Counted from the first letter of the stretch, positions 8,995 to 17,906 are shown. The stretch: 64,000 nucleotides of DNA from Streptomyces sp. GESEQ-35 (GCF_017948485.1 NZ_JAFFSX010000026.1:62001-126000), one strand, 5' to 3'. Translations and numbers: made by a program. Notes: generated from the sequence alone by a model not told the origin.

Positions 8995-9906
8995 CTACGC
9001 CGCGACCAGATAAGAGAACACGGACTCGAGGGACTCGTCGGACGGCGAGACCGTCAGCAGACGAATGCCGTGGTCCCGGGCCACCCGCGGCAACAGGGCG
9101 GTGAAACGGCCGAAGTCGACGGCCTGGATGCGCAACGCGCCCTCCGCCAGGTCGACTTCGATGCCGGCCGTCGACGGATCGGAGATCAGCGCGGCCGCGA
9201 GGCCCCGGTCGTCGCTGGAGCGCACCAGGTAGCGGTGCGGACGGTCGGTCATCAGACGGCGGATCTTGCGGAAGTCGCCGCTGGCCGCGTGCCTGCCCGC
9301 GACGACGACCTCGATGTGGCGGGCGAGTTGCTCGACCTCTTCGAGGATGTGGGACGAGAACAGCACGGTGCGGCCCTCGTCGCCCATACGCCGGAGCAGG
9401 TCCATGAGCTGCATGCGCTGGCGCGGGTCCATGCCGTTGAAGGGTTCGTCGAGCAGGAGCAGCGAGGGGTTGTGGACCAGGGCGCTGGCCATCTTCACGC
9501 GCTGGCGCATGCCCTTGGAGTACGTCGAGATCTTGCGGTCCTGCGCGTACTCCATCTCGACGGTGGCCAGGGCCTTCTGGGCGGCCTTGGCGCCGAGGCC
9601 GTGCAACTCCGCGTTGGCGACGACGAATTCGCGGCCGGTGAGGAAGTCGTACATCGCCTCGCGCTCGGGGACGATGCCGATCTGCTGGTAGATCTGCTCG
9701 TTGCGCCAGGTCGGCTGACCGTCAAGAGTGACGGTGCCGGTGGAGGGGGCCAGGAAGCCGCCCATCATGTTGATGAGGGTGGACTTTCCGGCGCCGTTGG
9801 GACCGAGGAGACCGGTGACGCCGGGGCCGATCGTCATGGTGATGTCGTTGACGGCGACCACATTGCCGAACCAGCGCGATACGTGGTCGATGGAGAGCGT
9901 GGTCAC
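8995..9906 (-). CDS. ABC transporter ATP-binding protein
   Basis: A 303-residue ATPase. Walker A is GPNGAGKST, the signature is YSKGMRQRVKMA, and Walker B is LLLLDEPFNGMDP, followed by the switch His (FSSHILEEVE). A C-terminal domain of about 85 residues follows, as in ABC-2 exporters. The GTG start at 9906 overlaps the stop of the upstream permease (GTGA). It is flanked by two permeases, so it may energise a heterodimeric channel. Confidence 0.9.
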   Translation of the reverse strand: MTTLSIDHVSRWFGNVVAVNDITMTIGPGVTGLLGPNGAGKSTLINMMGGFLAPSTGTVTLDGQPTWRNEQIYQQIGIVPEREAMYDFLTGREFVVANAELHGLGAKAAQKALATVEMEYAQDRKISTYSKGMRQRVKMASALVHNPSLLLLDEPFNGMDPRQRMQLMDLLRRMGDEGRTVLFSSHILEEVEQLARHIEVVVAGRHAASGDFRKIRRLMTDRPHRYLVRSSDDRGLAAALISDPSTAGIEVDLAEGALRIQAVDFGRFTALLPRVARDHGIRLLTVSPSDESLESVFSYLVAA

Positions 9907-10811
9907 AGTCCGACCTTTCGGTAGCGGCGCATCAGGAGGCCGTAGGAGGCGGCGATCAGGCCCAGCGTGACGAGGACGTAGACCACGCCCTCCCCGTTGG
10001 ACGGGCCGATGCCTCCGGGGGAGGCCGAGGAGGCCCCCAGGAACGCCGACTGCACTCCGTCGATGAGCGTGATCGGCGAGAACAGGCCGATCCAGGCGAT
10101 GGCGTCCGTGGTGGCCTGTGCGTCGGCGATGGCCTGGAGTGTGGAGACAGCGCCGTAGGAGATGGTCAGAACGGCGATCACGGCCGCGATACCGAAGCCG
10201 CGGCGCGGGGTGACCGAGGCGATGACGAGGCCGATTCCGGCGAAGAGCAGCGACAGCAGAGCCACGGAGACGAGTCCCTGGGCGAATCCCTTGGTCTGGT
10301 CGGCGAAATCGAGTTTCGCCAGCAGCGCGCCCACGTAGAGCACGACGAGCGGCGCCGCGGTGAGGATGAACATGGCCGAGGCGAGCGCGGCGTACTTGGC
10401 GCGTACGTAGTCGGCGGTCTCGATGGGCCGCGAGAAGTACAGCGGCACGGTCTTGAAGCGCAGGTCGCGCGAGACGGACTGGGGTGCCTGCGAGGCGACG
10501 TACAGGCTGATGACGGCCTGCATGATGATCGCGTAGCGCGAATAGTCGACGGGCAGGTCGTTCGCCTTGGTGGCGACCGCGACGGCCACCATGATGGCCG
10601 CGGGCACACACATCACGACGAACAGCAGCATCGGCAGCACCTTGGACTTCACCGAGCGGCCGAGGCCGTAGGAGCCGCGCAGGGACTGCGAGTAGAGCGA
10701 GCGGGTGGCGTAGGAGCGGCCGAGGCGAGGTCCGTCGTAGTTGCGGTAGCCGATGTTGTGGATGCGGGTCTTGTCGCCCGGGGGTGCCGCTACGGGGTGC
10801 TCAACTGCCAT
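9903..10811 (-). CDS. ABC-2 type transporter permease
   Basis: A 302-residue membrane protein. The soluble N-terminus (HNIGYRNYDGPRLG) is typical of this permease subfamily, followed by about six membrane segments starting at VLPMLLFVVMCVPAAIMVAV. The start ATG at 10811 overlaps the end of the upstream ATPase gene by 11 bp, and its stop overlaps the next ATPase start. The four genes from 11787 down to 8264 form one operon of two ATPase-permease pairs. Confidence 0.86.
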   Translation of the reverse strand: MAVEHPVAAPPGDKTRIHNIGYRNYDGPRLGRSYATRSLYSQSLRGSYGLGRSVKSKVLPMLLFVVMCVPAAIMVAVAVATKANDLPVDYSRYAIIMQAVISLYVASQAPQSVSRDLRFKTVPLYFSRPIETADYVRAKYAALASAMFILTAAPLVVLYVGALLAKLDFADQTKGFAQGLVSVALLSLLFAGIGLVIASVTPRRGFGIAAVIAVLTISYGAVSTLQAIADAQATTDAIAWIGLFSPITLIDGVQSAFLGASSASPGGIGPSNGEGVVYVLVTLGLIAASYGLLMRRYRKVGL

Positions 10812-11787
10812 GGCCGACGGCCTCCTTCCGCTGTGCGTCGCTGTCCTGGGAAGCCTCGTCGGTGAAGACCTCGGAGATGTGGTGCCTGCGCTGTTCCATG
10901 CGGACCAGGCCGAGGCCGAGATCGGCGACGACGTCGCGGACGAGGTCGTACGTCTCCTCGCCCTGCGCGGTCAGCAGCAGGATGTGTCCGGCGCCCGGCA
11001 GGCCGCTCGCCGAGTCGAGGATGTCCACCCCGCGCGCGTGCAGCGCGTCGCGCACCGCACGGGTGCCGTCCGGGTGGTCGTCGGTGTCGGTGACCTCGAT
11101 CGCGAGCGTCGTCGTGATCTGGGTGAAGTCGGTGGTGGAGCTGGAGCGCAGGAGCTTGCCGCCGTCGACGACCACGACGTGGTCGCAGGTGCGCTCGAGT
11201 TCGCCCAGCAGGTGCGAGGTGACCAGGACCGAGATGCCGAAGTCGGTGTGGATACGGCGGATCAGGCCGAGCATCTCGTCCCGGCCGACCGGGTCGAGGC
11301 CGTTGGTCGGCTCGTCCAGGAAGACCAGCTGCGGGTCGTGCACCAGGGCTTGGGCCAGCTTCACGCGCTGCTTCATGCCGGTCGAGTAGCCGCCGATGGG
11401 GCGGTAGCGCTCCTCGTACAGACCGACATGGCGCAGTGTGTCCGCCGTGCGCTCGCGCGCGGCGGCGGGCGGGAGGCCGGACATGCGTGCCATGTGGACG
11501 ACGAACTCGGTGGCCGAGACGTCGGGTGGCAGACAGTCGTGCTCCGGCATGTAGCCGACTCGCTCGCGGATCGCGGCGCCCTTGGTGGCGACGTCGAGTC
11601 CGAGCACTTCGGCACGGCCTTCGGTGGCAGGGGACAGACCCAGAAGGATCTTGATCAGTGTGGACTTGCCGGCTCCATTGGCTCCGACGAGTCCGGTCAC
11701 ACCGGGCCCGACGTCCACGGAGAGCCGGTCAAGCGCGGTCACCCGGGGGAACCGCTTGCTCAGGCTTTCGGTCGCGATCACAGTCAC
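10801..11787 (-). CDS. ABC transporter ATP-binding protein
   Basis: A 328-residue ATPase that heads the four-gene transporter operon. Walker A is GANGAGKST, the signature is YSTGMKQRVKLA, Walker B is LVFLDEPTNGLDP and the switch is VTSHLLGELE. The GTG at 11787 is preferred over farther upstream frames because family homology begins at VIATESLSKRFP. No ribosome site precedes it. Instead TACCGT stands 7 bp upstream, as in a leaderless Streptomyces transcript. Confidence 0.88.
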   Translation of the reverse strand: MTVIATESLSKRFPRVTALDRLSVDVGPGVTGLVGANGAGKSTLIKILLGLSPATEGRAEVLGLDVATKGAAIRERVGYMPEHDCLPPDVSATEFVVHMARMSGLPPAAARERTADTLRHVGLYEERYRPIGGYSTGMKQRVKLAQALVHDPQLVFLDEPTNGLDPVGRDEMLGLIRRIHTDFGISVLVTSHLLGELERTCDHVVVVDGGKLLRSSSTTDFTQITTTLAIEVTDTDDHPDGTRAVRDALHARGVDILDSASGLPGAGHILLLTAQGEETYDLVRDVVADLGLGLVRMEQRRHHISEVFTDEASQDSDAQRKEAVGHGS

Positions 11788-11906
11788 GAGTAAGACGGTA
11801 GTGACGCAAACCACTCCGGTCGTCAGACCGGAGAGCCGTCTTGGCGTCCCTCTCGAGTCGTACGGAGCCCTAAGGGTCACCCTGAGGTCGAACAACGCCG
11901 GCGGTC

Positions 11907-11933
11907 TTTTCCACATCTGCGTGGTTGTCCACA
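11907..11933. promoter_or_regulatory. Pair of DnaA-box-like sequences
   Basis: TTTTCCACA (11907-11915) and a perfect TTGTCCACA (11925-11933) lie in the divergent gap between the ABC operon and the M24 peptidase gene, in the same orientation and 18 bp apart. Spacing in a non-coding stretch makes chance less likely. They may add to the group at 4.9-5.2 kb. Confidence 0.5.
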
Positions 11934-12039
11934 GGCGCGCGCAGGTCTATTGACGCAGCCTCTAACAACTGTCACATTCACCAGTGTCAAGTTACGGGCA
12001 CGTACCGCGGTCAGCGTGGACAGGGTGGGGCGGTGTCGG

Positions 12040-12882
12040 ATGACGACGGCTGTTGCAGATGAACGCACCGCGGAGCTGCGGAGGTTCCGGAAGGTGCAGC
12101 GCCTCGCGTACGAGTGCGCGGAGGCGGTCGCGGCCCAGCTGAAGCCGGGGGTGACCGAGCGCGAGGCGGCGCGGATGCAGCGCGAGTGGCTGCGTGAGCG
12201 GGGTGTGCGGGACTGGTTCCATCTGCCCTTCGCCTGGTTCGGCGACCGCACGGCGTTCGTGAACTTCCGGGTACCGCTCCAGTTCTTCCCCACCAACCGC
12301 CGGCTCGAGCCCGGGATGCCGTTCATCCTGGACATGGCCCCGGTCTTCGAGGGCTGCACGGCGGACATCGGCTACTCCGGCTCGCTCGGCATCAACCCGG
12401 TGCAGGACAAGCTGATGGCCGACCTGGAAGCGCATCGTGAGCTGCTCCTGCGCGAGGTACGCGAGCGCCGCCCGCTGCGGGAGATCTACGAGGACGTGGA
12501 CCGCCTCATGGTCCGCCAGGGCTACGCCAACCGGCACCGCGCCTACCCGTTCGGCGTGATCGCCCACAAGGTGGACCGGGTCGAGGAGCGCCGCTGGTCA
12601 CCGCATGTGTTCGGGTTCGGCACCCAGTCCCTGAAGGGGCTGGCGAGCGATGCGCTGCACGGCCACCGCGAGGGCTGGTCGCCGCTGTGGTCGCCGTACC
12701 GCTTCTCCGACCATCCGCCGCAGCCGGGCCTGTGGGCGGTCGAACCCCATCTCGGCTTCAGGGGTACGGGCGCGAAGTTCGAGGAGATCCTGGTCGTCAC
12801 CGACTCCAAGGACCCCGAGCAGAGCGCCTTCTGGCTGGACGACGATCTGCCGCACGTGCGGCGCTGGGCGGAGGACAAGTGA
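12040..12882 (+). CDS. M24 (Xaa-Pro aminopeptidase-like) metallopeptidase
   Basis: A 280-residue pita-bread-fold enzyme. The metal ligands can be seen in order: Asp in FILDMAPVF, Asp in GCTADIGYS, His in GVIAHKVDR, Glu in LWAVEPHLG and Glu in AKFEEILVV. The family removes N-terminal residues or has become a non-peptidase pseudo-enzyme; here all five ligands are intact. The start at ATG 12040 (MTTAVADERT) is preferred because the upstream in-frame extension is non-conserved in character. Its stop overlaps the next gene (GTGA), opening a four-gene coupled operon through the MerR regulator. Confidence 0.85.
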   Translation: MTTAVADERTAELRRFRKVQRLAYECAEAVAAQLKPGVTEREAARMQREWLRERGVRDWFHLPFAWFGDRTAFVNFRVPLQFFPTNRRLEPGMPFILDMAPVFEGCTADIGYSGSLGINPVQDKLMADLEAHRELLLREVRERRPLREIYEDVDRLMVRQGYANRHRAYPFGVIAHKVDRVEERRWSPHVFGFGTQSLKGLASDALHGHREGWSPLWSPYRFSDHPPQPGLWAVEPHLGFRGTGAKFEEILVVTDSKDPEQSAFWLDDDLPHVRRWAEDK

Positions 12883-14636
12883 CGGTGCTGAAGGGGGCGC
12901 GGGAGCGCTGGGTGCGGACCGGCGGGGTCGAGCTGTGCGTCGCGGAGCTGGGGGACCCGGACCGGCCCACGGTCGTCCTTGTGCACGGCTACCCGGACAG
13001 CAAAGAGGTGTGGTCCGAGGTCGCCGCCCGCCTCGCCGACCGCTTCCATGTGGTGCTGTACGACGTCCGGGGCCACGGCCGCTCCACCGCACCGCAGCCA
13101 TTGCGCGGCGGTTTCACGCTGGAGAAGCTCACGGACGACTTCCTGGCGGTCGTGGAGGCGGTCAGCCCGGACCGGCCGGTGCACCTGGTGGGGCACGACT
13201 GGGGCTCGGTGCAGTCCTGGGAGTTCGTCACCGTCAAGCGCACCGAGGGGCGCATCGCGTCCTTCACCTCGATGTCCGGGCCGTCCCTCGACCACTTCGG
13301 GCACTGGATCCACGCGCGCGTGAAGCGCCCCACCCCGCGCCGGGTCGGCCAGCTGCTGGGCCAGGGCGCCAAGTCCTGGTACGTGTATCTGCTGCACACG
13401 CCGGTCCTGCCCGAACTGGCCTGGCGCGGCCCCCTCGGCAAGAGCTGGCCGCGCATCCTGGAGCGCGTCGAGCGCGTGCCGCGCGGCGGCTACCCGACCT
13501 CCTCGCTGCCGACGGACGCGGCCCACGGGGCGTGGCTGTACCGGGACAACATACGGCCGAGGCTGCGCAGGCCCCGCGCGGACGCCTACGCGCACGCGCC
13601 CGTGCAGCTCGTCACGCCCCTGGGGGACGCGTTCCTCTCGGAGAAGCTGTACGCCGACCTGGAGCAATGGGTTCCGCAGTTGACCCGCCGCACGCTCCCC
13701 GCCAAACACTGGATCCCGCGTTCCCGGCCCGACCAACTGACGGCGTGGATCTCCGAGTTCGTCACCGCCGTCGAGGGCGGCAGGCCGGAGGTGAGCGCCA
13801 CGGGCAAGCACGCCGACCGGTTCGGCGGGCAGCTCGTCCTGGTCACCGGCGCGGGCAGCGGCATCGGGCGGGCCACGGCGTTCGCGTTCGCCGAGGCGGG
13901 CGCGCGCGTGGTGGCCGTCGACCGGGACGCCGAGTCCGCCGCCCGCACCGCCGAGATGTCCCGCCTGATCGGTGCCCCCGAGGCCTGGGCCGAGACCGTG
14001 GACGTCTCCGACGAGCAGGCCATGGAGAAGCTCGCCGAGAAGGTCGCCGCCGAGTACGGCGTGGTGGACGTGCTGGTGAACAACGCCGGGATCGGCCTGT
14101 CCGGCTCCTTCCTGGACACCACCCCGGAGGACTGGAAGAAGGTCCTCGACGTCAACCTGTGGGGCGTCATCCACGGCTGCCGGCTGTTCGGGAAGCAGAT
14201 GGCCGAGCGCGGACAGGGCGGCCACATCGTCAACACCGCGTCGGCGGCGGCGTACCAGCCCTCGAAGGCGCTGCCCGCCTACAGCACCTCCAAGGCGGCG
14301 GTGCTGATGCTGAGCGAGTGTCTGCGCGCGGAGCTGGCCGGACAGGGCATCGGCGTGACGGCGATATGCCCCGGCTTCGTCAACACCAACATCACCTCGA
14401 CCGCACGCTTCGCCGGGGTCGACGCCACCGAGGAGAAGCGGCGCCAGAAGAAGTCCGCGCGCCTGTACGGGCTGCGGAACTACCCGCCGGAGAAGGTCGC
14501 CGACGCGATCCTGCGGGCGGTGGTGAAGAACCAGGCCGTCGTCCCGGTGACGCCCGAGGCGCGCGGCGCCCATCTCATGTCCCGGTTCACGCCCCGGGCG
14601 CTGCGGGCGATCGCCCGGCTGGAGCCACCGCTGTGA
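12879..14636 (+). CDS. Alpha/beta hydrolase - short-chain dehydrogenase fusion
   Basis: A 585-residue two-domain enzyme. Residues about 10-290 are an alpha/beta hydrolase with the oxyanion strand VLVHGYPDSK and nucleophile elbow VGHDWGS. The nucleophile is Asp, as in epoxide or dehalogenase hydrolases. Residues about 310-585 are an SDR with cofactor motif TGAGSGIG, NNAG and the catalytic Ser (NTASAAAY) and YSTSK. This fusion occurs in actinomycetes, commonly near lipid or steroid-type metabolism, but the substrate is unknown. It is coupled to the M24 gene upstream and to the metal-dependent hydrolase downstream, both by 4-base overlaps. Confidence 0.88.
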   Translation: MTVLKGARERWVRTGGVELCVAELGDPDRPTVVLVHGYPDSKEVWSEVAARLADRFHVVLYDVRGHGRSTAPQPLRGGFTLEKLTDDFLAVVEAVSPDRPVHLVGHDWGSVQSWEFVTVKRTEGRIASFTSMSGPSLDHFGHWIHARVKRPTPRRVGQLLGQGAKSWYVYLLHTPVLPELAWRGPLGKSWPRILERVERVPRGGYPTSSLPTDAAHGAWLYRDNIRPRLRRPRADAYAHAPVQLVTPLGDAFLSEKLYADLEQWVPQLTRRTLPAKHWIPRSRPDQLTAWISEFVTAVEGGRPEVSATGKHADRFGGQLVLVTGAGSGIGRATAFAFAEAGARVVAVDRDAESAARTAEMSRLIGAPEAWAETVDVSDEQAMEKLAEKVAAEYGVVDVLVNNAGIGLSGSFLDTTPEDWKKVLDVNLWGVIHGCRLFGKQMAERGQGGHIVNTASAAAYQPSKALPAYSTSKAAVLMLSECLRAELAGQGIGVTAICPGFVNTNITSTARFAGVDATEEKRRQKKSARLYGLRNYPPEKVADAILRAVVKNQAVVPVTPEARGAHLMSRFTPRALRAIARLEPPL

Positions 14637-15502
14637 GCCCCGGAATCGCCCCGCGCCGGGTCTCCTTCGACTGGACCCGCACACCACTGCACTGGATCCC
14701 CGGCGAGCCGACCGCGACCCACGTCGTCAATGTGCTGCATCTGCTGCTGCCGGCGGGGGAGCGGTGGTTCGTGAAGGTCTTCAAGGAGGGCCTGCCGCTG
14801 GTCCGGGATCCCGAACTCCTGGCGGACGTCAAGGGTTTCATGGGCCAGGAGGCCACGCACAGCGTGCAGCACTCGTATGTGCTCGACCACCTCAAGGCGC
14901 AGCAGCTGGACACCGCGGAGTTCACCAAGTACGTCGACTTCCTCTTCGAGCGGCTGCTCGGCGAGCGTCCGCCGCTCGGCGCACCGATACCGGAGCAGGA
15001 GTGGCTGCGCTGGCGGCTGGCGGTCGTCGCGGCGATCGAGCAGTTCACGGCGGTGCTCGGCGACTGGGTCCTGGCCGCCGACGGCCTGGACCGGGCCGAT
15101 GCCGACGAGGTCATGCTCGATCTGCTGCGCTGGCACGGCGCGGAGGAGGTCGAACACCGCGCGGTCGCCTTCGACATGTACGAGCACTGCGGCGGCCCCG
15201 GCACGCCCCGCTACGCCCGCCGCCTCGCCGCCATGGCCGTCACGGCGCCGGTGCTGCTCTACCTGTGGGTGTGGGGGACGGCGTACCTCATACGTCACGA
15301 TCCGCAGCTCGCAGGCCGCCTGCGCTACTCCCTCACCGAGCACAACAGAGCCGTGCACAAGGGCCTGCTGCCGACGTGGCGGCAGCTCGGCGCGGCGATA
15401 CCCCGCTACCTCCGGCGGTCGTACCACCCGTCGCAGGAAGGGTCGTTGAGCAGGGCGGTCGAGTATCTGAGGAGGTCACCGGCGGCGAGGGCGGTCGCGT
15501 GA
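14633..15502 (+). CDS. Putative metal-dependent hydrolase (PF10118-like)
   Basis: A 289-residue protein with the family's helical, His/Glu-rich core: FMGQEATHSVQH near residue 75 and LRWHGAEEVEHRAVAFD near 165, which look like a diiron or dinuclear metal site. Near residue 205 a single hydrophobic stretch (VTAPVLLYLWVWGTAYLI) suggests membrane attachment. The function is not established. It is often beside SDR or fatty-acid genes, as here. GTG start overlaps the fusion gene's stop. Confidence 0.8.
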   Translation: MSPGIAPRRVSFDWTRTPLHWIPGEPTATHVVNVLHLLLPAGERWFVKVFKEGLPLVRDPELLADVKGFMGQEATHSVQHSYVLDHLKAQQLDTAEFTKYVDFLFERLLGERPPLGAPIPEQEWLRWRLAVVAAIEQFTAVLGDWVLAADGLDRADADEVMLDLLRWHGAEEVEHRAVAFDMYEHCGGPGTPRYARRLAAMAVTAPVLLYLWVWGTAYLIRHDPQLAGRLRYSLTEHNRAVHKGLLPTWRQLGAAIPRYLRRSYHPSQEGSLSRAVEYLRRSPAARAVA

Positions 15503-16446
15503 CCAGCGAGCGGACCGGCCCCGGCTACCGGATCGAGGACCTCGCGCACCTCAGCGGCGCCACGGTCCGGACCATCCGCGCCTACCAGGACCGCGGTCTG
15601 CTCCCCCGCCCCGAACGCCGCGGCCGCGCCAACGTCTACGGCGACGCCCATCTCGCCCGGCTGCGCCAGATCGCGGGCCTCCTCGACCGCGGCTACACCC
15701 TGGCCTCCATCAAGGAGCTCCTGGAGGCCTGGGACGCCGGCCGTGGCCTCGGCGGCGTGCTCGGGCTGGTCGCCGAGGTCGGCGGTCCGTGGACCGACGA
15801 GGAGGCGGTACGGATCTCGCGCGCCGAGCTGGACGAGCGGTTCGGCGGCTCCCCCGACGATGCGGCCGTCGCCGACGCGGTCGAGCTCGGTGTGCTGGAG
15901 CCGGTGCCGGGCGACGACGACTCGTTCCTCGTGCCCAGTCCCCAAGAGCTCGCCGTGGCCGTCGAGTTGTACGCGGCCGGAGTCCCCCTGTCCGCGATCT
16001 CAGGACACCTAAGGGAGTTGAGAGGGCAGGTCGAGCACATCGCGGCCCGCTTCCTGGAGTTCACCACCGAGCACGTCTTCGCCCGCTACCTGGACGGACC
16101 GCACCGTCCGACCGACGCGGACGCGGCCGAGGCGGCCTCGCTCGTACGACGGCTGCGGCCGCTCGCCCGCCAGTCGGTGGACGCCGAACTCGCGCGGGCG
16201 ATGCGCCTGTTCGCAGTGCGGCACCTGCGGCAGCACCTCGGCTCGGACGAGGCCCCGCAGACACGCGAGGAGACCCGCTCCGTGCCGATTCCGGCCGGGA
16301 CAATGCAGGCTGTGGAGAAGCTGGTTGGTCCGGCGAAAGCGGCCGAGTTCATCGCGTTGGCCGCCGAACGGGAGGCGCGGGCACGCGCCTTGGACGATCT
16401 CGCCTCAAGTCACGGCCCATCAGTTGATCTTGACGAAACCCCTTGA
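15499..16446 (+). CDS. MerR-family transcriptional regulator
   Basis: A 315-residue regulator. The N-terminal winged helix-turn-helix is clear (YRIEDLAHLSGATVRTIRAY, then LARLRQIAGLLDRGYTL). The long C-terminal domain lacks the Cys motifs of metal sensors, so an organic effector is more likely. It ends the coupled operon of M24 peptidase, hydrolase-SDR and metal-dependent hydrolase and is the obvious candidate for controlling it. The 122-bp gap after it carries three DnaA-like boxes. Confidence 0.88.
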   Translation: MTSERTGPGYRIEDLAHLSGATVRTIRAYQDRGLLPRPERRGRANVYGDAHLARLRQIAGLLDRGYTLASIKELLEAWDAGRGLGGVLGLVAEVGGPWTDEEAVRISRAELDERFGGSPDDAAVADAVELGVLEPVPGDDDSFLVPSPQELAVAVELYAAGVPLSAISGHLRELRGQVEHIAARFLEFTTEHVFARYLDGPHRPTDADAAEAASLVRRLRPLARQSVDAELARAMRLFAVRHLRQHLGSDEAPQTREETRSVPIPAGTMQAVEKLVGPAKAAEFIALAAEREARARALDDLASSHGPSVDLDETP

Positions 16447-16458
16447 TTCGACGGCTCG

Positions 16459-16512
16459 TTGTCCACAGAATCGCCAATTCCCCTGTGGATAACTGTACTT
16501 GGCTGTGGATCA
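16459..16512. promoter_or_regulatory. Three DnaA-box-like sequences
   Basis: TTGTCCACA (16459-16467, perfect), TGTGGATAA (16484-16492, reverse) and TGTGGATCA (16504-16512, reverse) occupy the short gap between the MerR gene and the 2'-phosphotransferase gene. They form a second compact DnaA-box group in the window. Confidence 0.55.
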
Positions 16513-16568
16513 AACATCGGTAGCCAATTCATTCGCGTGATCCACGTCTCTCGCGGCACCCTGAGGGC

Positions 16569-17117
16569 ATGGATGAAAGACGCACCGTGAAGGTGTCGAA
16601 GTACCTCTCGAAGCATCTGCGCCATCAGCCCGAGAGGATCGGGCTCACGCTCGACGAAGGCGGCTGGGTCGAGATCGGCACGCTGATGGCCGCGGCGGCC
16701 GCACACGGATTCCGGGTCACTCGGGACGAGCTGGAGCATGTGGTCGCCGCCAACGACAAGAAGCGCTTCGCGATCGACGGCTCGCGGATCCGCGCCAGCC
16801 AGGGCCACAGCGTCGAGGTCGACCTCGGACTGCCCCCGGCGACCCCGCCGCCGCACCTCTATCACGGGACCGTGGCCAGGAACCTGGACGCGATCCGCAC
16901 CGAGGGGCTCCGTCCCATGAACCGGCATGACGTGCACCTCTCGCCCGACCGCGAGACAGCGACCCGCGTCGGCGCCCGCCGCGGCCGCCCCATCGTCCTG
17001 TCCGTGGACGCCGGCGCCATGCACCGCGACGGCCACGCCTTCCACGTCAGCGCCAACGGCGTGTGGCTCACGAAGGCCGTGCCGCCGGAGTACCTGAGGT
17101 TTCCCGAGGAGCACTGA
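16569..17117 (+). CDS. kptA: RNA 2'-phosphotransferase (Tpt1/KptA)
   Basis: A 182-residue enzyme that moves a 2'-phosphate from RNA to NAD+. The N-terminal lobe starts VSKYLSKHLRHQPERIGL with the conserved Arg-His pair and continues GGWVEIGTLM. The core has RIRASQGHS, LYHGTVARNLDAI, GLRPMNRHDVHLS and a final LTKAVPPEYL. Length is typical of the bacterial family. In eukaryotes this finishes tRNA splicing; most bacteria lack that pathway, so the native substrate here is unknown. It stands alone downstream of DnaA boxes, about 9 kb from the atypical tRNA-like gene. Confidence 0.92.
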   Translation: MDERRTVKVSKYLSKHLRHQPERIGLTLDEGGWVEIGTLMAAAAAHGFRVTRDELEHVVAANDKKRFAIDGSRIRASQGHSVEVDLGLPPATPPPHLYHGTVARNLDAIRTEGLRPMNRHDVHLSPDRETATRVGARRGRPIVLSVDAGAMHRDGHAFHVSANGVWLTKAVPPEYLRFPEEH

Positions 17118-17163
17118 GGCTGGCTGAGTTTCCTTACCGCCACGCACGCTGGATGATCTGTGC

Positions 17164-17610
17164 ATGGACCACCTCCCCAGCACCGAGGCCGCCGTCACCG
17201 TGCTCCGAGAGATCGCCGCCGAGTACGCGCGCGAGATCGAGGTGATCCATGACATCGGCGCCGACCAGACCTCACGCCGCACGGCGGCAGGCATCGGCGT
17301 CACCACGGACCCGGACGGCTCCCTGCCCCACGAGGCCTACGTCGAGTTCGGCGGCTCTCCACGGGTGAGCGTCCGCCTCTACCCCGAGGACGACGCGCTG
17401 ATCACGGTCGAGGGCGTCGAGTGCCCCGACATCCCGCGCGACGACGTCCCGGCCTTTCTCCGCTCCGTCTTCGGCGGGCTCGCGTATGTCACCGCGCGCC
17501 GTTTCCCGCCCGGTTACCGCCTGGTCGTGCCGCTGCCCGGAGACCGTGCGCACAAGGAGTGGACGGCGATGATCTCCCTCACTCCGTGGCTGAGCAGCCG
17601 CGTACGGTGA
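17164..17610 (+). CDS. Conserved hypothetical protein
   Basis: A 148-residue soluble protein that I cannot assign. It alternates short helices and strands (TEAAVTVLREIAAEYAREI; YVEFGGSPRVSVRLYPEDD; FLRSVFGGLAYVTARRFPP) and ends in a patch of small polar residues. There is no signal or membrane segment. The ATG at 17164 lies 46 bp after kptA on the same strand. The stop is one base before the parS palindrome. Confidence 0.65.
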   Translation: MDHLPSTEAAVTVLREIAAEYAREIEVIHDIGADQTSRRTAAGIGVTTDPDGSLPHEAYVEFGGSPRVSVRLYPEDDALITVEGVECPDIPRDDVPAFLRSVFGGLAYVTARRFPPGYRLVVPLPGDRAHKEWTAMISLTPWLSSRVR

Positions 17611-17611
17611 C

Positions 17612-17627
17612 TGTTTCACGTGAAACC
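17612..17627. promoter_or_regulatory. parS: parS centromere site
   Basis: TGTTTCACGTGAAACC matches the Streptomyces ParB site TGTTTCACGTGAAACA at 15 of 16 positions, including a perfect 14-bp palindrome GTTTCACGTGAAAC. It is intergenic. Such sites cluster within a few hundred kb of oriC, which supports the proposed location of this window. Confidence 0.9.
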
Positions 17628-17651
17628 CGAACGGCCGCATACGCTCGACCC

Positions 17652-17906
17652 ATGAGTCTGCGTCTGAGCACCGTGATCCTCCCCTACCGCCGCTGGCACG
17701 AAGGCGGCCGTTCGGCATGGCAGCGTGCTGAGCAGCTCGGCTTCCACACCGCCTACACCTACGACCACCTGTCCTGGCGCAGCTTCCGGGACGGCCCCTG
17801 GTTCGATGCCGTGCCGACTCTGACCGCCGCCGCGGCCGTCACCGACCAGTTGCGGCTGGGCACCCTGGTCACCTCAGTCAAGCCTTTTTCGCCTATCGCA
17901 GCCTGA
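17652..17906 (+). pseudogene. Truncated copy of an LLM-class F420-type oxidoreductase
   Basis: The first 75 codons (LSTVILPYRRW through LGTLVTS) repeat the N-terminus of the complete oxidoreductase at 17932-18834, but on the opposite strand and about 88% identical by eye at the base level. After GTLVTS homology ends and the frame runs 9 more codons to a stop. The remaining 220 or so residues, including the rest of the TIM barrel, are missing, so it cannot fold as the family enzyme. It looks like the remnant of an older resident copy, with an intact relative inserted beside it in inverted orientation. Confidence 0.85.

Noticed and set aside
17421..17651. Longer start for the truncated oxidoreductase
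   Set aside because: The sequence before ATG 17652 is in a shadow frame of the hypothetical protein gene and has no homology to the intact copy.
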